Part shown: positions 52,073 to 61,227 of the stretch, piece after piece | Layout of the letters: every line of letters begins with the position of its first letter | Position numbering within the stretch: position 1 is the stretch's first letter | Origin: Paenibacillus oryzisoli | GTDB lineage: Bacteria > Bacillota > Bacilli > Paenibacillales > NBRC-103111 | DNA length: 64,000 bases | NCBI RefSeq assembly: GCF_001653565.1 | Contig: NZ_LYPB01000083.1 | Location: 62,001-126,000 of the forward strand | Direction: 5' to 3' | Translations under genes and position numbers: made by a program | Notes under the pieces: model-generated | Told to the model about the DNA's origin: nothing | The model's database searches: none | The model's input: only the letters and a program-made list of their open reading frames with translations

Positions 52073-52201
52073 ATTTGGTTCCCCCAATGTACGCCTAAAA
52101 TCAGTACTTCCACGTCATTTGATTTTTTCAGTATCCCAACATTAATGATGTATATCCATTTAATTTAGTTCGGATGGTGCGCGTTGTCGTCACAGTGATT
52201 A

Positions 52202-52750
52202 TCAGACCCTGAACTTTTCTATCTTATTAGAAAGTAGGTATTCTACGTATTTCTTCGCACTTTGCTCCAACTCGTCATCACTCTTATCATCCGTTTTATA
52301 GAGCGTAAACGGTTTTAGAAAGTCCGTTTCGATTAAGTTACTTGTAGCGTGAAAGGGACTTATCAAATCATCAATTGTATAGAGATCGCCCCCCTCTTTA
52401 CTATAATCGCTTTCCGCTCCTCCAATTGAAATTGCGAGTCCAAGCTCTTTTCCACGTAATTTACTTCCTTTTGATGTGAAAGCCCAGCCGTATGTCAATA
52501 CATCATCCTGCCACTTTTTTAACAGAGGTGGCGAACTATACCAGTAAAATGGGAATTGAAATATGATGCGATTGTGTTGTTCAACAAGTTGTTGCTCCTT
52601 GGTTACGTTTATTTGCCAATGGGGATAATTTGCATATAGATCTTGAATTGCAATTGATTCTGGGTATTTTTTTAATTCCTCTAGCCAAATTTTGTTCACA
52701 CGTGATTCTTTCATATTTGGGTGAGCGATTAACACTAAGTTCTTTGTCAT
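52202..52750 (-). CDS. NAD(P)H-dependent flavodoxin-fold oxidoreductase (KefF/MdaB-like)
   Basis: The 182-residue protein has the flavodoxin-like start NLVLIAHPNMKESRVNK, the FMN/FAD site FQFPFYWYSSPPLLKKWQDD, and ISIGGAESDY. It fits the family of NAD(P)H quinone reductases and KefF-type ancillary proteins that make two-electron reductions of quinones. The ATG 52748-52750 follows GAAGGTG at 6 nt. It lies 130 bp upstream of the antiporter on the same strand, a pairing reminiscent of KefF with KefC, though this antiporter is CPA1 rather than CPA2. Confidence 0.88.
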   Translation of the reverse strand: MTKNLVLIAHPNMKESRVNKIWLEELKKYPESIAIQDLYANYPHWQINVTKEQQLVEQHNRIIFQFPFYWYSSPPLLKKWQDDVLTYGWAFTSKGSKLRGKELGLAISIGGAESDYSKEGGDLYTIDDLISPFHATSNLIETDFLKPFTLYKTDDKSDDELEQSAKKYVEYLLSNKIEKFRV

Positions 52751-52899
52751 TCCTTGCACCTTCTAATACATATTGTCTTTTGATTCTGAACCTTGCCTTA
52801 AGAATCTTCATGTTTATTATTAAATAAGGCTGATTGGACTATACAATTGATTTGGTTTATTTTTGAATCATCTAAGGATTTTAATATTTTCTTATAATA

Positions 52900-52959
52900 A
52901 ATACACCCCGTTGATCTCACTGATAAAATTCATTCAATGACAATCCAATGGGGTGTATT
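52900..52959 (-). terminator. Hairpin after ALDH copy 2
   Basis: AATACACCCC (52900-52909) is complementary to GGGGTGTATT (52950-52959), a 10-bp stem with a 40-nt loop, then TTATTATAAG on the minus strand. It is a probable terminator, though the long loop and broken T-run make it weak. Confidence 0.5.
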
Positions 52960-53025
52960 GTTTCCTCCAATTTTAAAAAAAACTACTATAAAGACCCTAA
53001 CAGATTAAATTAAACTGTATAAAGT

Positions 53026-54453
53026 TTAAATGTTGATTGCTTTATGTTCTACGTATGCTCCAAGACCGACCACGCCAAACTCGCGACCAATGCCGCTGGC
53101 TTTGTATCCTCCGAATGGCCCTTCGTATGAGGCCATTGCACCATTGACTACGAAGTAGCCTGTACGGATTTGACGAGCGATTTCGAGACCATGTTCGAGA
53201 GTGCCTGACCAAACGCCACCGCCAAGGCCATATGGCGAATCATTTGCGATGCGCACAGCATCCGCTTCATCCTCGTAAGGAATCACAACAAGTACCGGCC
53301 CAAATATTTCTTCTTGGGCAATTCGCATGCTGTTGTTAACATCTGCGAATACCGTCGGCTTCACATAATAACCGCCTTCCAGACCTGCAGGAATATCTGT
53401 TCCACCTGTGACCAGACGTGCGCCTTCTTGGATACCTAATTCAATGTAGGATTGAACGCGTTTTTGTTGATCCTCTCTTACCATAGGACCAATGAAAGTA
53501 GCCGAGTCAGAGGGGTTGCCTACGACGAGGCTTTCCGTCATGGTTTTAATCAAATCCACTGCTTCTTCGTATCGGTTTCTGGAAACAAGAACACGCGTAT
53601 GCGCGACACAACTCTCCCCGTTATTTACGAAAGAGGTATACTTCAAGCCTTGAACAGCCATTTCTAGATCCGCATCATCAAGAATAATCGTTGCGGATTT
53701 GCCACCGAGTTCCAAGCTTACGCGCTTAAGTTGTTCGCCAGCGATCGAAGCAATTCGACGCCCAGCTCCCGTGGAACCAGTAAATGCAATTTTGTCGACG
53801 CCTGGATGGGATACAAGGTATTCGCTTGTTTCTCGACCAGCAGGAACAATACTAACGACACCTGACGGTAATCCCGCTTGTTCAAAAATTTCACCCAACA
53901 ACAACGCGTCAAGTGATGTTTCAGGCGAAGCTTTGAGGATAACCGGGCAACCTGCAAGTAAAGCTGGAATCATTTTCGCAAGTGCCGATTGATTAGGGGC
54001 ATTCCAAGGAATAATCGCAGCGACAACGCCAACTGGTTCTCGCCGAATCATTGGACCTTTACCGTCGTTCAAAGTTTCTTCCCAGCCAAAAGATTTAGAT
54101 GCACGAAGGTAAGCGTTCGTTTGTTCAGATAGGGAGTGTTGAATACCGTTTGTGAACCAACTTGGCGTACCGTTCTCAGAAGTAATTAGAGTAGCAATTT
54201 CGTCTGCACGTGCAGCATGCAGTTCATTAAAGCGTGAGACTACGGCTTCCCGTTCTCCCGGTGTCATTTTTGGCCATGGGCCGTTTTCAAAGGCATTCTT
54301 AGCAGCTGCAACAGCTAGATCAATATCTTCTGGGGATGCTTGTGCAGCTAGTCCGATTATAGATTGGTCATGTGGGGATCGAATTTCCAATAATTCTTTG
54401 TTAACTGGACTTTTCCATTCTCCACCGATAAAGAGTTTGTCATATTGTCTCAT
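53026..54453 (-). CDS. Aldehyde dehydrogenase (copy 2)
   Basis: The 475-residue paralog of the gene at 47811-49238 has the same catalytic residues: Glu in LELGGKSATI and Cys in NNGESCVAHTR. Differences are scattered through the gene (for example WPKMTPGEREAVVSRF against WPRLTPSERQEFVARF) and synonymous changes are many, so the duplication is not recent or the copies were acquired separately. The ATG follows AAGGAG. No operator palindrome was found in the 180 bp upstream, so it may be regulated differently from copy 1. Confidence 0.94.
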   Translation of the reverse strand: MRQYDKLFIGGEWKSPVNKELLEIRSPHDQSIIGLAAQASPEDIDLAVAAAKNAFENGPWPKMTPGEREAVVSRFNELHAARADEIATLITSENGTPSWFTNGIQHSLSEQTNAYLRASKSFGWEETLNDGKGPMIRREPVGVVAAIIPWNAPNQSALAKMIPALLAGCPVILKASPETSLDALLLGEIFEQAGLPSGVVSIVPAGRETSEYLVSHPGVDKIAFTGSTGAGRRIASIAGEQLKRVSLELGGKSATIILDDADLEMAVQGLKYTSFVNNGESCVAHTRVLVSRNRYEEAVDLIKTMTESLVVGNPSDSATFIGPMVREDQQKRVQSYIELGIQEGARLVTGGTDIPAGLEGGYYVKPTVFADVNNSMRIAQEEIFGPVLVVIPYEDEADAVRIANDSPYGLGGGVWSGTLEHGLEIARQIRTGYFVVNGAMASYEGPFGGYKASGIGREFGVVGLGAYVEHKAINI

Positions 54454-54633
54454 GTTGTTGTTCTCCTTTTGTTTTCGTATTATTAAAAGTTAATTATGAT
54501 CCGTTTAAATAATAAAGAATTATTTAGCTTCTTGATAAAATTTCTGTATTTTATTTTAAATACTTTGAAGTCAGGAATTTAGGAATTAAGTCTTCATAAA
54601 TAAAAGAATTTAATCCCTTCAACAGAAGCATTA

Positions 54634-56064
54634 TTACATTTTTAGATCAAAACCTGTAATCGTTTTGATCTCCAAACAATCTTCTAAACCATAAACGCCG
54701 TACTCGCGACCGATGCCGGAATGCTTGAACCCACCAAATGGAGCTTTCATTTCAAAGCCAGCACCATTAATAAGCACAACGCCTGCTTGAATACGGGATG
54801 CGAGTTCGTTAGCCTTCTCTAGGTTTGCCGTGCTGATATAAGCGCCAAGACCATAATCTGTGTTATTGGCCATATTGATGGCCTCTTCTTCTGTTTTGTA
54901 TGTGAGAATAGAAAGCACTGGACCAAAAATCTCTTCCTTTGCAATCGTCATCTCTTCGGTGACGTTAGCAAATACCGTTGGTTTTACGAAGTAACCCTGT
55001 TCTAATCCATCGGGATGGCCTTCACCGCCGATTACCAGTTCAGCCCCTTCTTTAATACCAGCTTTAATGTAATGTTGAACTTGAAGATACTGTTTATGAG
55101 TCACTTGTGGTCCAAGTACAGTGTCAGCTTCAGAAGGAAGACCTACTTTTATTGATTCAACAGTTTCACGGGCAAGGCGTTTCACTTCTTCAAGCCGATG
55201 CTCCGGAACAAACAATCTTGTGCCAGCTACGCACGCTTGACCATTATTAGAGAAACATGATCTAACGGCAGCAGGAATCGCCTTAGTAAAGTCCGCATCG
55301 TCAAGTACGATATTTGGGGATTTCCCCCCCAGTTCCAAGGTAACTCTCTTCATTGAATCTACCGTAGCTCTACGGATTTCTTTTCCGACACGTGTCGACC
55401 CGGTGAAATTAATCATTGCAACATCTGAATTACGTGTAAATTCTGCACCTACAGTTGTTCCGAGACCATTTACGACATTGATTACACCTGCAGGAACACC
55501 CGCAGAATGAATACATTCAGTAAGCAATTGAGTTTGCAGTGCGCTGAGTTCGCTAGGTTTTATTACTACCGTACATCCAGCGGCGATAGCAGCGCCGAGT
55601 TTTGCTGTAATTTGTGAATAACTAGCATTCCAAGGTGTAATAATACCAATAACTCCAACAGGCTCAGCGACAACTTTTGCTTTTCCGATGTACTTAATAA
55701 ACTCAAAATTTTCAAGAGCTTCCATGCTATCTATCAAGTTTCCTGCAGCAAGTTTTACTCTTCCAACAGATGCCATTCTAGGAGCACCATATTCAAGGAT
55801 ATTGGCTTCGGCCAATTCATCAATTCTTTCCAAAATTGAATCACTCAAACGTTGCAGAATATCCTTTCTTTCTTGTACAGTGCTTCTAGCAAATGATGCA
55901 GATGCCGCTTTTGCTGCTGCGATCGCACGCCTAGCATCTTGTTCATCTCCAAGGGTAACACTCCCAAAGCTTTCTCTAGTTGTAGGATTTACCAATTCAA
56001 AACGCTCTGTACCGTTAGGTTTTACAAACTCTCCATTTATATAAATTTGATCAATGTTTTTCAT
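54634..56064 (-). CDS. Aldehyde dehydrogenase (third, divergent)
   Basis: The 476-residue enzyme has the general base in LELGGKSPNIVLDD and the catalytic Cys in NNGQACVAGTR; it ends EIKTITGFDLKM. It is only distantly similar to the two ALDH copies flanking it and resembles the betaine/aryl-aldehyde type. The ATG 56062-56064 follows GGCGGTG at 6 nt; the GTG at 56073 is inside that site. It lies 180 bp upstream of ALDH copy 2. Substrate unknown. Confidence 0.93.
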   Translation of the reverse strand: MKNIDQIYINGEFVKPNGTERFELVNPTTRESFGSVTLGDEQDARRAIAAAKAASASFARSTVQERKDILQRLSDSILERIDELAEANILEYGAPRMASVGRVKLAAGNLIDSMEALENFEFIKYIGKAKVVAEPVGVIGIITPWNASYSQITAKLGAAIAAGCTVVIKPSELSALQTQLLTECIHSAGVPAGVINVVNGLGTTVGAEFTRNSDVAMINFTGSTRVGKEIRRATVDSMKRVTLELGGKSPNIVLDDADFTKAIPAAVRSCFSNNGQACVAGTRLFVPEHRLEEVKRLARETVESIKVGLPSEADTVLGPQVTHKQYLQVQHYIKAGIKEGAELVIGGEGHPDGLEQGYFVKPTVFANVTEEMTIAKEEIFGPVLSILTYKTEEEAINMANNTDYGLGAYISTANLEKANELASRIQAGVVLINGAGFEMKAPFGGFKHSGIGREYGVYGLEDCLEIKTITGFDLKM

Positions 56065-56284
56065 ATTTGACACCGCCTATATAGATTTATTTAACTTTTT
56101 GTCATACTGAGTACCTTGTAAGGAATAATAAATGACTAGCAGTATAGTAGCTCGCTACTATGCTTGTACTATTCTTCAAAGACGAAGATATTGATATACA
56201 TCACAGGTGAACGGCAACAACAATTGCGTTTCTTTTTATCGATGCAATTGTATTATCTTTTGGATAAAGAATTATTTGGCTGGC

Positions 56285-57109
56285 TTAAAAGTCAGTTGAG
56301 CGACTCAGTTTTTCCCAACGTTTCGTTTCTTCTAATTTCCCATTGTCCATTGCGTTCGCCAGCTCTACCGCATCACTACCTAGCAGCAAGCGAAGCGGTG
56401 GGTTTTCTTCGCCCACGATCGTAATGATCGCTTGTGCAGCTTTTACCGGATCTCCCTTCTCTTTGCCAGTGTTTTCGCGGAAATATTTCATCATATAGCC
56501 AACAGTGTTTTTGTATTCGTCTCGCGGCTCGACTTGCTGCATCGAGGAGCCAGCCCAATCAGTTCGGAAACCACCTGGTTCAATCAGAGTAACCTTAATT
56601 CCGAGCTGATTAACTTCTTTGGCTAGTACCTCTGAGAAGCCCTCCACTGCCCATTTCGCTGCTTGATAAGGTGCGAGACCTGGTGCTCCAATACGGCCCC
56701 CAATAGATGAGAACTGAATTATATGACCATTGCCCTGTTCTCTCAGTAAAGGTAGCGCAGCCTTCGTTACATTGATTACGCCCCAAAGGTTTGTCTCCAC
56801 TTGAGCACGGAAGTCTTCCATCGATGTTTCTTCAATCGAAGATACGTTGCCGTAACCAGCATTATTTACAAGGACATCTAAACGTCCGAACGTTTCGAAT
56901 GCTGCTTTTATTGCTGCTTGCGCTTGCTCAAACCTATTTACATCGAGTTGTACTATATGAATTTGACTACCGTATCGATATGCAAGATCAGCAAGTTGCT
57001 CTGGTTTGCGAGCCGTTGCGACTAATTTATCGCCTTTGGCCAGCACAGCTTCTGCAAGACTACGGCCAAAACCTCGCGAGCTTCCTGTAATAAACCATAC
57101 TTTTGACAT
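56285..57109 (-). CDS. SDR-family oxidoreductase (copy 2)
   Basis: The 274-residue paralog of the SDR at 46951-47775 has TGSSRGFGRSLAEA, NNAGYGNVSSIEE and the catalytic YQAAKWAVEG. The ATG 57107-57109 follows GGGAGGCG. Three TetR-type palindromes lie between it and the divergent TetR gene, the first ending 26 bp from the start codon. It is therefore the most direct predicted target of that regulator. Confidence 0.93.
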   Translation of the reverse strand: MSKVWFITGSSRGFGRSLAEAVLAKGDKLVATARKPEQLADLAYRYGSQIHIVQLDVNRFEQAQAAIKAAFETFGRLDVLVNNAGYGNVSSIEETSMEDFRAQVETNLWGVINVTKAALPLLREQGNGHIIQFSSIGGRIGAPGLAPYQAAKWAVEGFSEVLAKEVNQLGIKVTLIEPGGFRTDWAGSSMQQVEPRDEYKNTVGYMMKYFRENTGKEKGDPVKAAQAIITIVGEENPPLRLLLGSDAVELANAMDNGKLEETKRWEKLSRSTDF

Positions 57110-57134
57110 ATCATGCGCCTCCCAAATCAAATGT

Positions 57135-57334
57135 GGAATATTAATTCCAAAGTCAGTATATCCCTAAGCTCCACATTAAGTCAAGATATTTCGGAATAAA
57201 TATTCCAAGTTGATTTATTTAACTGAATATACACTATATTCCTCATTCTATTCGATCTTTTTATTCGGATACACATTTCTTTTAAATATCATCATTTCAT
57301 CATATATCGAGTATTTATTTGGAAAAAATATTCC
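57135..57334. promoter_or_regulatory. TetR-type operator cluster between SDR copy 2 and tetR
   Basis: Three palindromes: GGAATATTAATTCC (57135-57148), GGAATAAATATTCC (57193-57206) and GGAAAAAATATTCC (57321-57334). The middle one is identical to the site at 49412. Position in the divergent intergenic region suggests control of both the SDR gene and the regulator itself. Confidence 0.7.
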
Positions 57335-57439
57335 AAAATCAAAACTGTTGCTTTAATCATAATTTACAATTTTCTTATATATACTATTGACATCCTAAAC
57401 TATCTCGTAATAATGTTTATATTAAGAGAGGTGAGATAG

Positions 57440-58003
57440 ATGAGTAAGAAACAGGACATCATGGCTGCTACGCTCGATCTGATTCATGAAGAAGGGCTGC
57501 AATCTGTTACCTTCTCAAAGATATTCAAAAAAGCTAATGTAGGTTCTGGTACTATATATAATTATTTTTCAAATAAAGAAGAAATCGTAAACGCTGTTTA
57601 TAAAGAAGCAAGGATGCATATGGGGGAGCATTTACTGCAGGGTTACGATCCCTTTGCAAGCCTGTATGAGCGCTTTAAGTGCCTTCAATTGAATAGGTTA
57701 ACTTTTGGCATTCTGTATCCCAAAGAGTTCCTTTTTATAGACAATTTTTCCTTTTCTCCTTATATATCACCAGAACTACGTAATATGGATGACTTGCACA
57801 ATTCAAGAGAAGTTATACTTTCCTTGATTGTTGAGGGTCAAAAACAAGGAATCATTAAAGAGATGGATTCACATTTGTGCCATCAACTCATACACGGCAT
57901 CATTTCTTCCATACTTAAGGGTTATTACGTAGAGAAATATCCGTTGAACGAAACTCAAATTCAACAAATCTTGGAAGCTTCATGGAAGTCAATACTCGTA
58001 TAA
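57440..58003 (+). CDS. TetR/AcrR-family transcriptional regulator
   Basis: The 187-residue protein has the N-terminal TetR HTH: QSVTFSKIFKKANVGSGTIY then NYFSNKEEIVNAVYKEA, about residues 20-57. A helical ligand domain follows with a C-terminal region like the TetR_C subfamilies of aldehyde/quinone-responsive repressors. The ATG follows GAGAGGTG. It is divergent from SDR copy 2 and next to three GGAATA-N2-TATTCC palindromes that recur upstream of ALDH copy 1, its likely operators. Inducer unknown; probably a reactive electrophile or substrate of the neighbouring enzymes. Confidence 0.92.
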   Translation: MSKKQDIMAATLDLIHEEGLQSVTFSKIFKKANVGSGTIYNYFSNKEEIVNAVYKEARMHMGEHLLQGYDPFASLYERFKCLQLNRLTFGILYPKEFLFIDNFSFSPYISPELRNMDDLHNSREVILSLIVEGQKQGIIKEMDSHLCHQLIHGIISSILKGYYVEKYPLNETQIQQILEASWKSILV

Positions 58004-58096
58004 AAAGCAAATTGTTATTCTGATAAAAAACGTTGCAAAGGCGAGATAATCTCAGCCTAAAACCAACACATTCGAAAAGGATATTTAATTGCAAAA

Positions 58097-58133
58097 GGAG
58101 CTAAGCGGCTTATACTGCTTAGCTCCTTTTTTT
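58097..58133 (+). terminator. Terminator after tetR
   Basis: GGAGCTAAGC (58097-58106) pairs exactly with GCTTAGCTCC (58117-58126) around a 10-nt loop, followed by seven Ts. Confidence 0.9.
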
Positions 58134-58239
58134 CTGGCGTCTACAACTGATGTCTTAGAGTAAAATTCAAATACTTTAATGTCATATTAAAAAATATTAA
58201 AAACCTATGCGGATGCGTATTATTTTCACCAAAGCACAT

Positions 58240-59170
58240 CGTCCAATAAATGAGTAATGGGACAGAGCAGCAGCAGCTTAAACTTCCTCGATATCGTTAC
58301 CCGTTAGCCATACATGCAGCGCAAGCGCCGCACCACAGATGATGAAAATGGAGAACAGAATCCGTCAATACTGCTACTAAGGCTGGGAGAGGAAGGTCGA
58401 TGAGCTATGGTGCCTTTGAGCCCAACCGTTAGTCTGACTTGGGCGATCACGGTGCATCACAGATTGTCGCCCCCTTTCGGGAAGCACTCATGGGAGATTA
58501 ATCCTACTCTGGTTGTTGCACCAGCCTCTTATCCGAATTAGCCGTAGAGAGGATGTTTTTTAAGTGGAAGTCGTCATTGAGCGTGCATGCGGTATGGATA
58601 TTCACAAGGATAATATTACAGCATGTATTAAATGAACAAGTTAAAGTGCTCGATCAGGAAGTTGCAACGCGTATAGCATCTTTTCATGAAGATGTTGAAC
58701 GCTTAGATTCAATTCCTGGTATAGCTACTCCAATGGCAGAACAAATCTTGGCTGAGATCGGAACGGTTATAGACAAACAGTTTCCTAGTGCAGCGCATTT
58801 ATGCTCTTGGGCCGGATTGGTACCCGGACATAATGAAAGTGCAGGAAAAAAGAAATCTGCCAAAACTACAAACGGTAACAAGTATTTAAAATCTACTTTG
58901 GTAGAAGCGGCCCATTCCATTACTGCATCATAGAATTTTCTCGGAGCAATGTATAGACGCACAGCTGCACGAAAAGATAAAAAACGAGCCGCAATAAATG
59001 TGGCCCATGCAATGTTACGGATTGCATTTTATCTCCTAACACGTAAAGAAATGTATGTAGATCTAGGTGAAGACTACTTTGATAAACATAAGCGACAATC
59101 TATTGTGAAGTATGCCGTTCGTAGACTAGAGAACTTAGGTTACTCCGTAACAATTGCAGCTAATTCCTAG
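58240..59170 (+). mobile_element. Degenerate IS110-family insertion sequence
   Basis: The transposase remnant at 58564-59170 is preceded by about 320 bp without coding sequence but with base composition unlike the flanks. In IS110 elements this 5' region is the left end and encodes the bridge (seek) RNA. Borders are estimates; IS110 elements lack clear inverted repeats and no target duplication can be read. The 5' non-coding part may still hold the RNA structure even though the protein is dead. Confidence 0.65.
58564..59170 (+). pseudogene. IS110-family transposase, internally deleted
   Basis: GTG 58564 begins VEVVIERACGMDIHKDNITA, the start of the RuvC-like DEDD domain, then the frame stops at TGA near 58635. 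A second frame resumes with the C-terminal half: NEQVKVLDQEVATRIASF, IPGIATPMAEQILAEIG and FPSAAHLCSWAGLVPGHNES, the Transposase_20 domain with its Ser region. A TAG at about 58931 interrupts it before YRRTAARKDKKRAAINVAHA and the end at 59170. Most of the catalytic domain is missing, so the element cannot move by itself. Confidence 0.88.
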
Positions 59171-59419
59171 TTCTATTTTTATTCCCCCGCCTTCAGACGC
59201 TTTCAAAAAAACGAATGAACTGCGTCTTATTTAGTGCGCCCTTTTTCAGGTACTCCGGACTTAATTTTCATGGGAGCTTAGCGCTTACGCCAGTCTAATT
59301 TTTGTCTCAAACATATCCTTACATCAATCTCTATAAGTGAATAATACATGTAGTTTGTTTTTTACAGTAATCTAACATTTCGTTCACAATATAAAGTAGA
59401 GGAGCTTTTAAATAATCAT

Positions 59420-60551
59420 TCATATTTCCTGAGGGATATCTGAATACCTCAATATGGAACTTTGAATACATTCAAGTAAGCTGCTTTCTCTTATTTCATG
59501 TTCAGGCGATTCGGATTTTTTAATGTAGGTTATCCATGGAAATGAGAGACTATTATTTCCTTGATAATAAAAAGCAAAATTTGTGAAGTACACTGCATTA
59601 AAAGGATCAGGTAAAGTGGATTGGTTCTTATAATTAGCATAAATCTTATCAATATCATGTTCCCATGTCTTTTCGGGAGGTTCCGAATCAATTGAATTAT
59701 TATTTACATTAGTTAAAGCTAAGTTCATATCAATAAAAATGAGGAATGGGATGTCTTTTGGCTTTTGTGTTCTCGCTTTTCTAAATAGATGTTGAATATT
59801 TCCTCTATTATCAGCTTCCGCATTAAACACCCCCTCTTCATGTAACACACCTTTTCTTCGTTTACTTTTTGCTTCCACTCCAATCTTTTGACCCGATTCT
59901 TTATGTGTAGCAATAAATTCACAATGGATTTCACTTTTATAATTATCATCAAGAAATTCAATTTCAAATCCTGCTCTAGCCATAATTGCTGCAACAGCTA
60001 CTTCATATTTTACTCCCTAAAACTCATGAACTAGAAATAAAAAATTCCGGAAGCCTATTTACAATTTGAAGGTAAAATAAATCATAAGCGTGCTGTAATA
60101 GTGACTGAATTTCACCAGTAGAAGTTCCGTAATAAATTTTGCCGTTCTCTGTTTCAACAAAGTTATTTATATTCTTAAACCCCCACCGGCAATAAGCCTC
60201 CCACCATTTAAATGTAACATGACGTTTATCAGACGGAAGTGATACCTGATTTTCATGAAATTCTTTGCCATAAGTATTTCTAAAAGCCATCAAAATAAGA
60301 AATTCTTGAAATGTCTCACGTAAGGGGCGGAAATATAAGGTACTCCAAATAGTACGTACTCTCTGTCCTTGAAACTCTAAACTTGGCACAATTCCAAGAT
60401 TAGGTTCAGGACTTTGTTTAGATGCATGAATAAATTTAAATGGGAAATTTACATTTTTATTTATACAGCACCTTTTATATTTTTTTCCACTTCCGCAGAT
60501 ACAGATTTCATTTCTCTTTTGCCCATTCCCTATCGTGATATCCCCTATCAA
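59420..60551 (-). pseudogene. SEC-C/nuclease-like gene split by a frameshift and an amber codon
   Basis: The upstream half (60551-60024) has an N-terminal SEC-C zinc motif, ICICGSGKKYKRCC, about residues 16-30, then an unknown domain to NRLPEFF. The downstream half (59983-59420) reads MARAGFEIEFLDDN and contains a PD-(D/E)XK-like core, HCEFIATHKESGQKIGVEAK. Between them, removing one T from the T6 run near 60047 gives an open reading LVHEF, then TAG, then GVKYEVAVAAI into the second half. One gene of about 370 residues is the simplest explanation, broken by an indel and a Gln-to-stop-like change. Metal-dependent nuclease function is inferred only. Confidence 0.6.
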
Positions 60552-60613
60552 TCGATCTAATCGATCTTACATTGTCAAAGGCAAAGTTAAATTTATTCAA
60601 GAAAATTATCTAG

Positions 60614-60961
60614 TTATCTCCTTAGTTCTATATTAATAATTTCAAATATTTCTAACTGATTTTCTGTACTAAGTTTTCTAAATGCACTGATTAACTCACT
60701 CTCAAATGAAGTTGTTTGCAAATTACGATAATCAGACTCTTTCTCTTCATCCACTTGGTTAATAGAACCAGTAAGCAACCACTCCAATGAACATTCAAAA
60801 TTTTTGTAAATAGAAACAACCGTATCTACAGCTGGTTTACTTTTTCCTGCTTCTATATCGCTCAAGCTACCTTGAGAAACACCAATTAGATTTGAAAAAT
60901 CAACTTGATTTAAGTTATGGATCTTTCTCAACCTTTTTATGTTTTCACCAATAATGTTCAT
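60614..60961 (-). CDS. XRE-family helix-turn-helix regulator
   Basis: The ATG 60959-60961 follows GGGAGGC and gives a 114-residue protein. The HTH is in residues 5-60 (LRKIHNLNQVDFSNLIGVSQ, then GSLSDIEAGKSKP), as in Cro/CI-type repressors. A helical C-terminus of about 40 residues probably dimerises. It sits 60 bp upstream of the disrupted SEC-C gene on the same strand, a pairing common for accessory islands. Longer open frame to 61030 lacks support. Confidence 0.88.
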   Translation of the reverse strand: MNIIGENIKRLRKIHNLNQVDFSNLIGVSQGSLSDIEAGKSKPAVDTVVSIYKNFECSLEWLLTGSINQVDEEKESDYRNLQTTSFESELISAFRKLSTENQLEIFEIINIELRR

Positions 60962-61086
60962 GGAAGCCTCCCTTGGAAAATAACAACTTATGACAAAAGT
61001 TATTCCATAAATTTTCAAGATAAAATTCACGAACTTCTATTCGCTCTCATTCTAAATTCATGCTACCTCCTAATCGCGAAGCACGT

Positions 61087-61127
61087 AAAAAAATCCCGAT
61101 GTATCAAGGCTTTAAGCCACATCGGGA
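61087..61127 (-). terminator. Terminator of the rRNA methyltransferase gene
   Basis: TCCCGATGT (61094-61102, read in reverse) pairs with ACATCGGGA (61119-61127), with an inner GGCTT / AAGCC stem, followed by seven Ts on the minus strand. The second repeat block at 61141 lies just outside it. Confidence 0.85.
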
Positions 61128-61140
61128 CTAGTCTAAGTAG

Positions 61141-61193
61141 TGACAAAATTACGTTCCAAATCTATGACAAATGACGTTCCAAACGGTGACAAA
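61141..61193. repeat. Tandem transposon-end-like repeats
   Basis: TGACAAAATTACGTTCCAAA (61141-61160), TGACAAATGACGTTCCAAA (61165-61183) and a partial TGACAAA (61187-61193), spaced 24 and 22 bp. Repeated TGACAAA-ACGTTCC blocks of this kind are known as transposase-binding ends of IS21/Mu-type elements. No matching transposase lies nearby, so this is a solitary end. Confidence 0.55.
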
Positions 61194-61227
61194 GTGAATT
61201 ACAACTCACAATTTTACCTATCTACGG

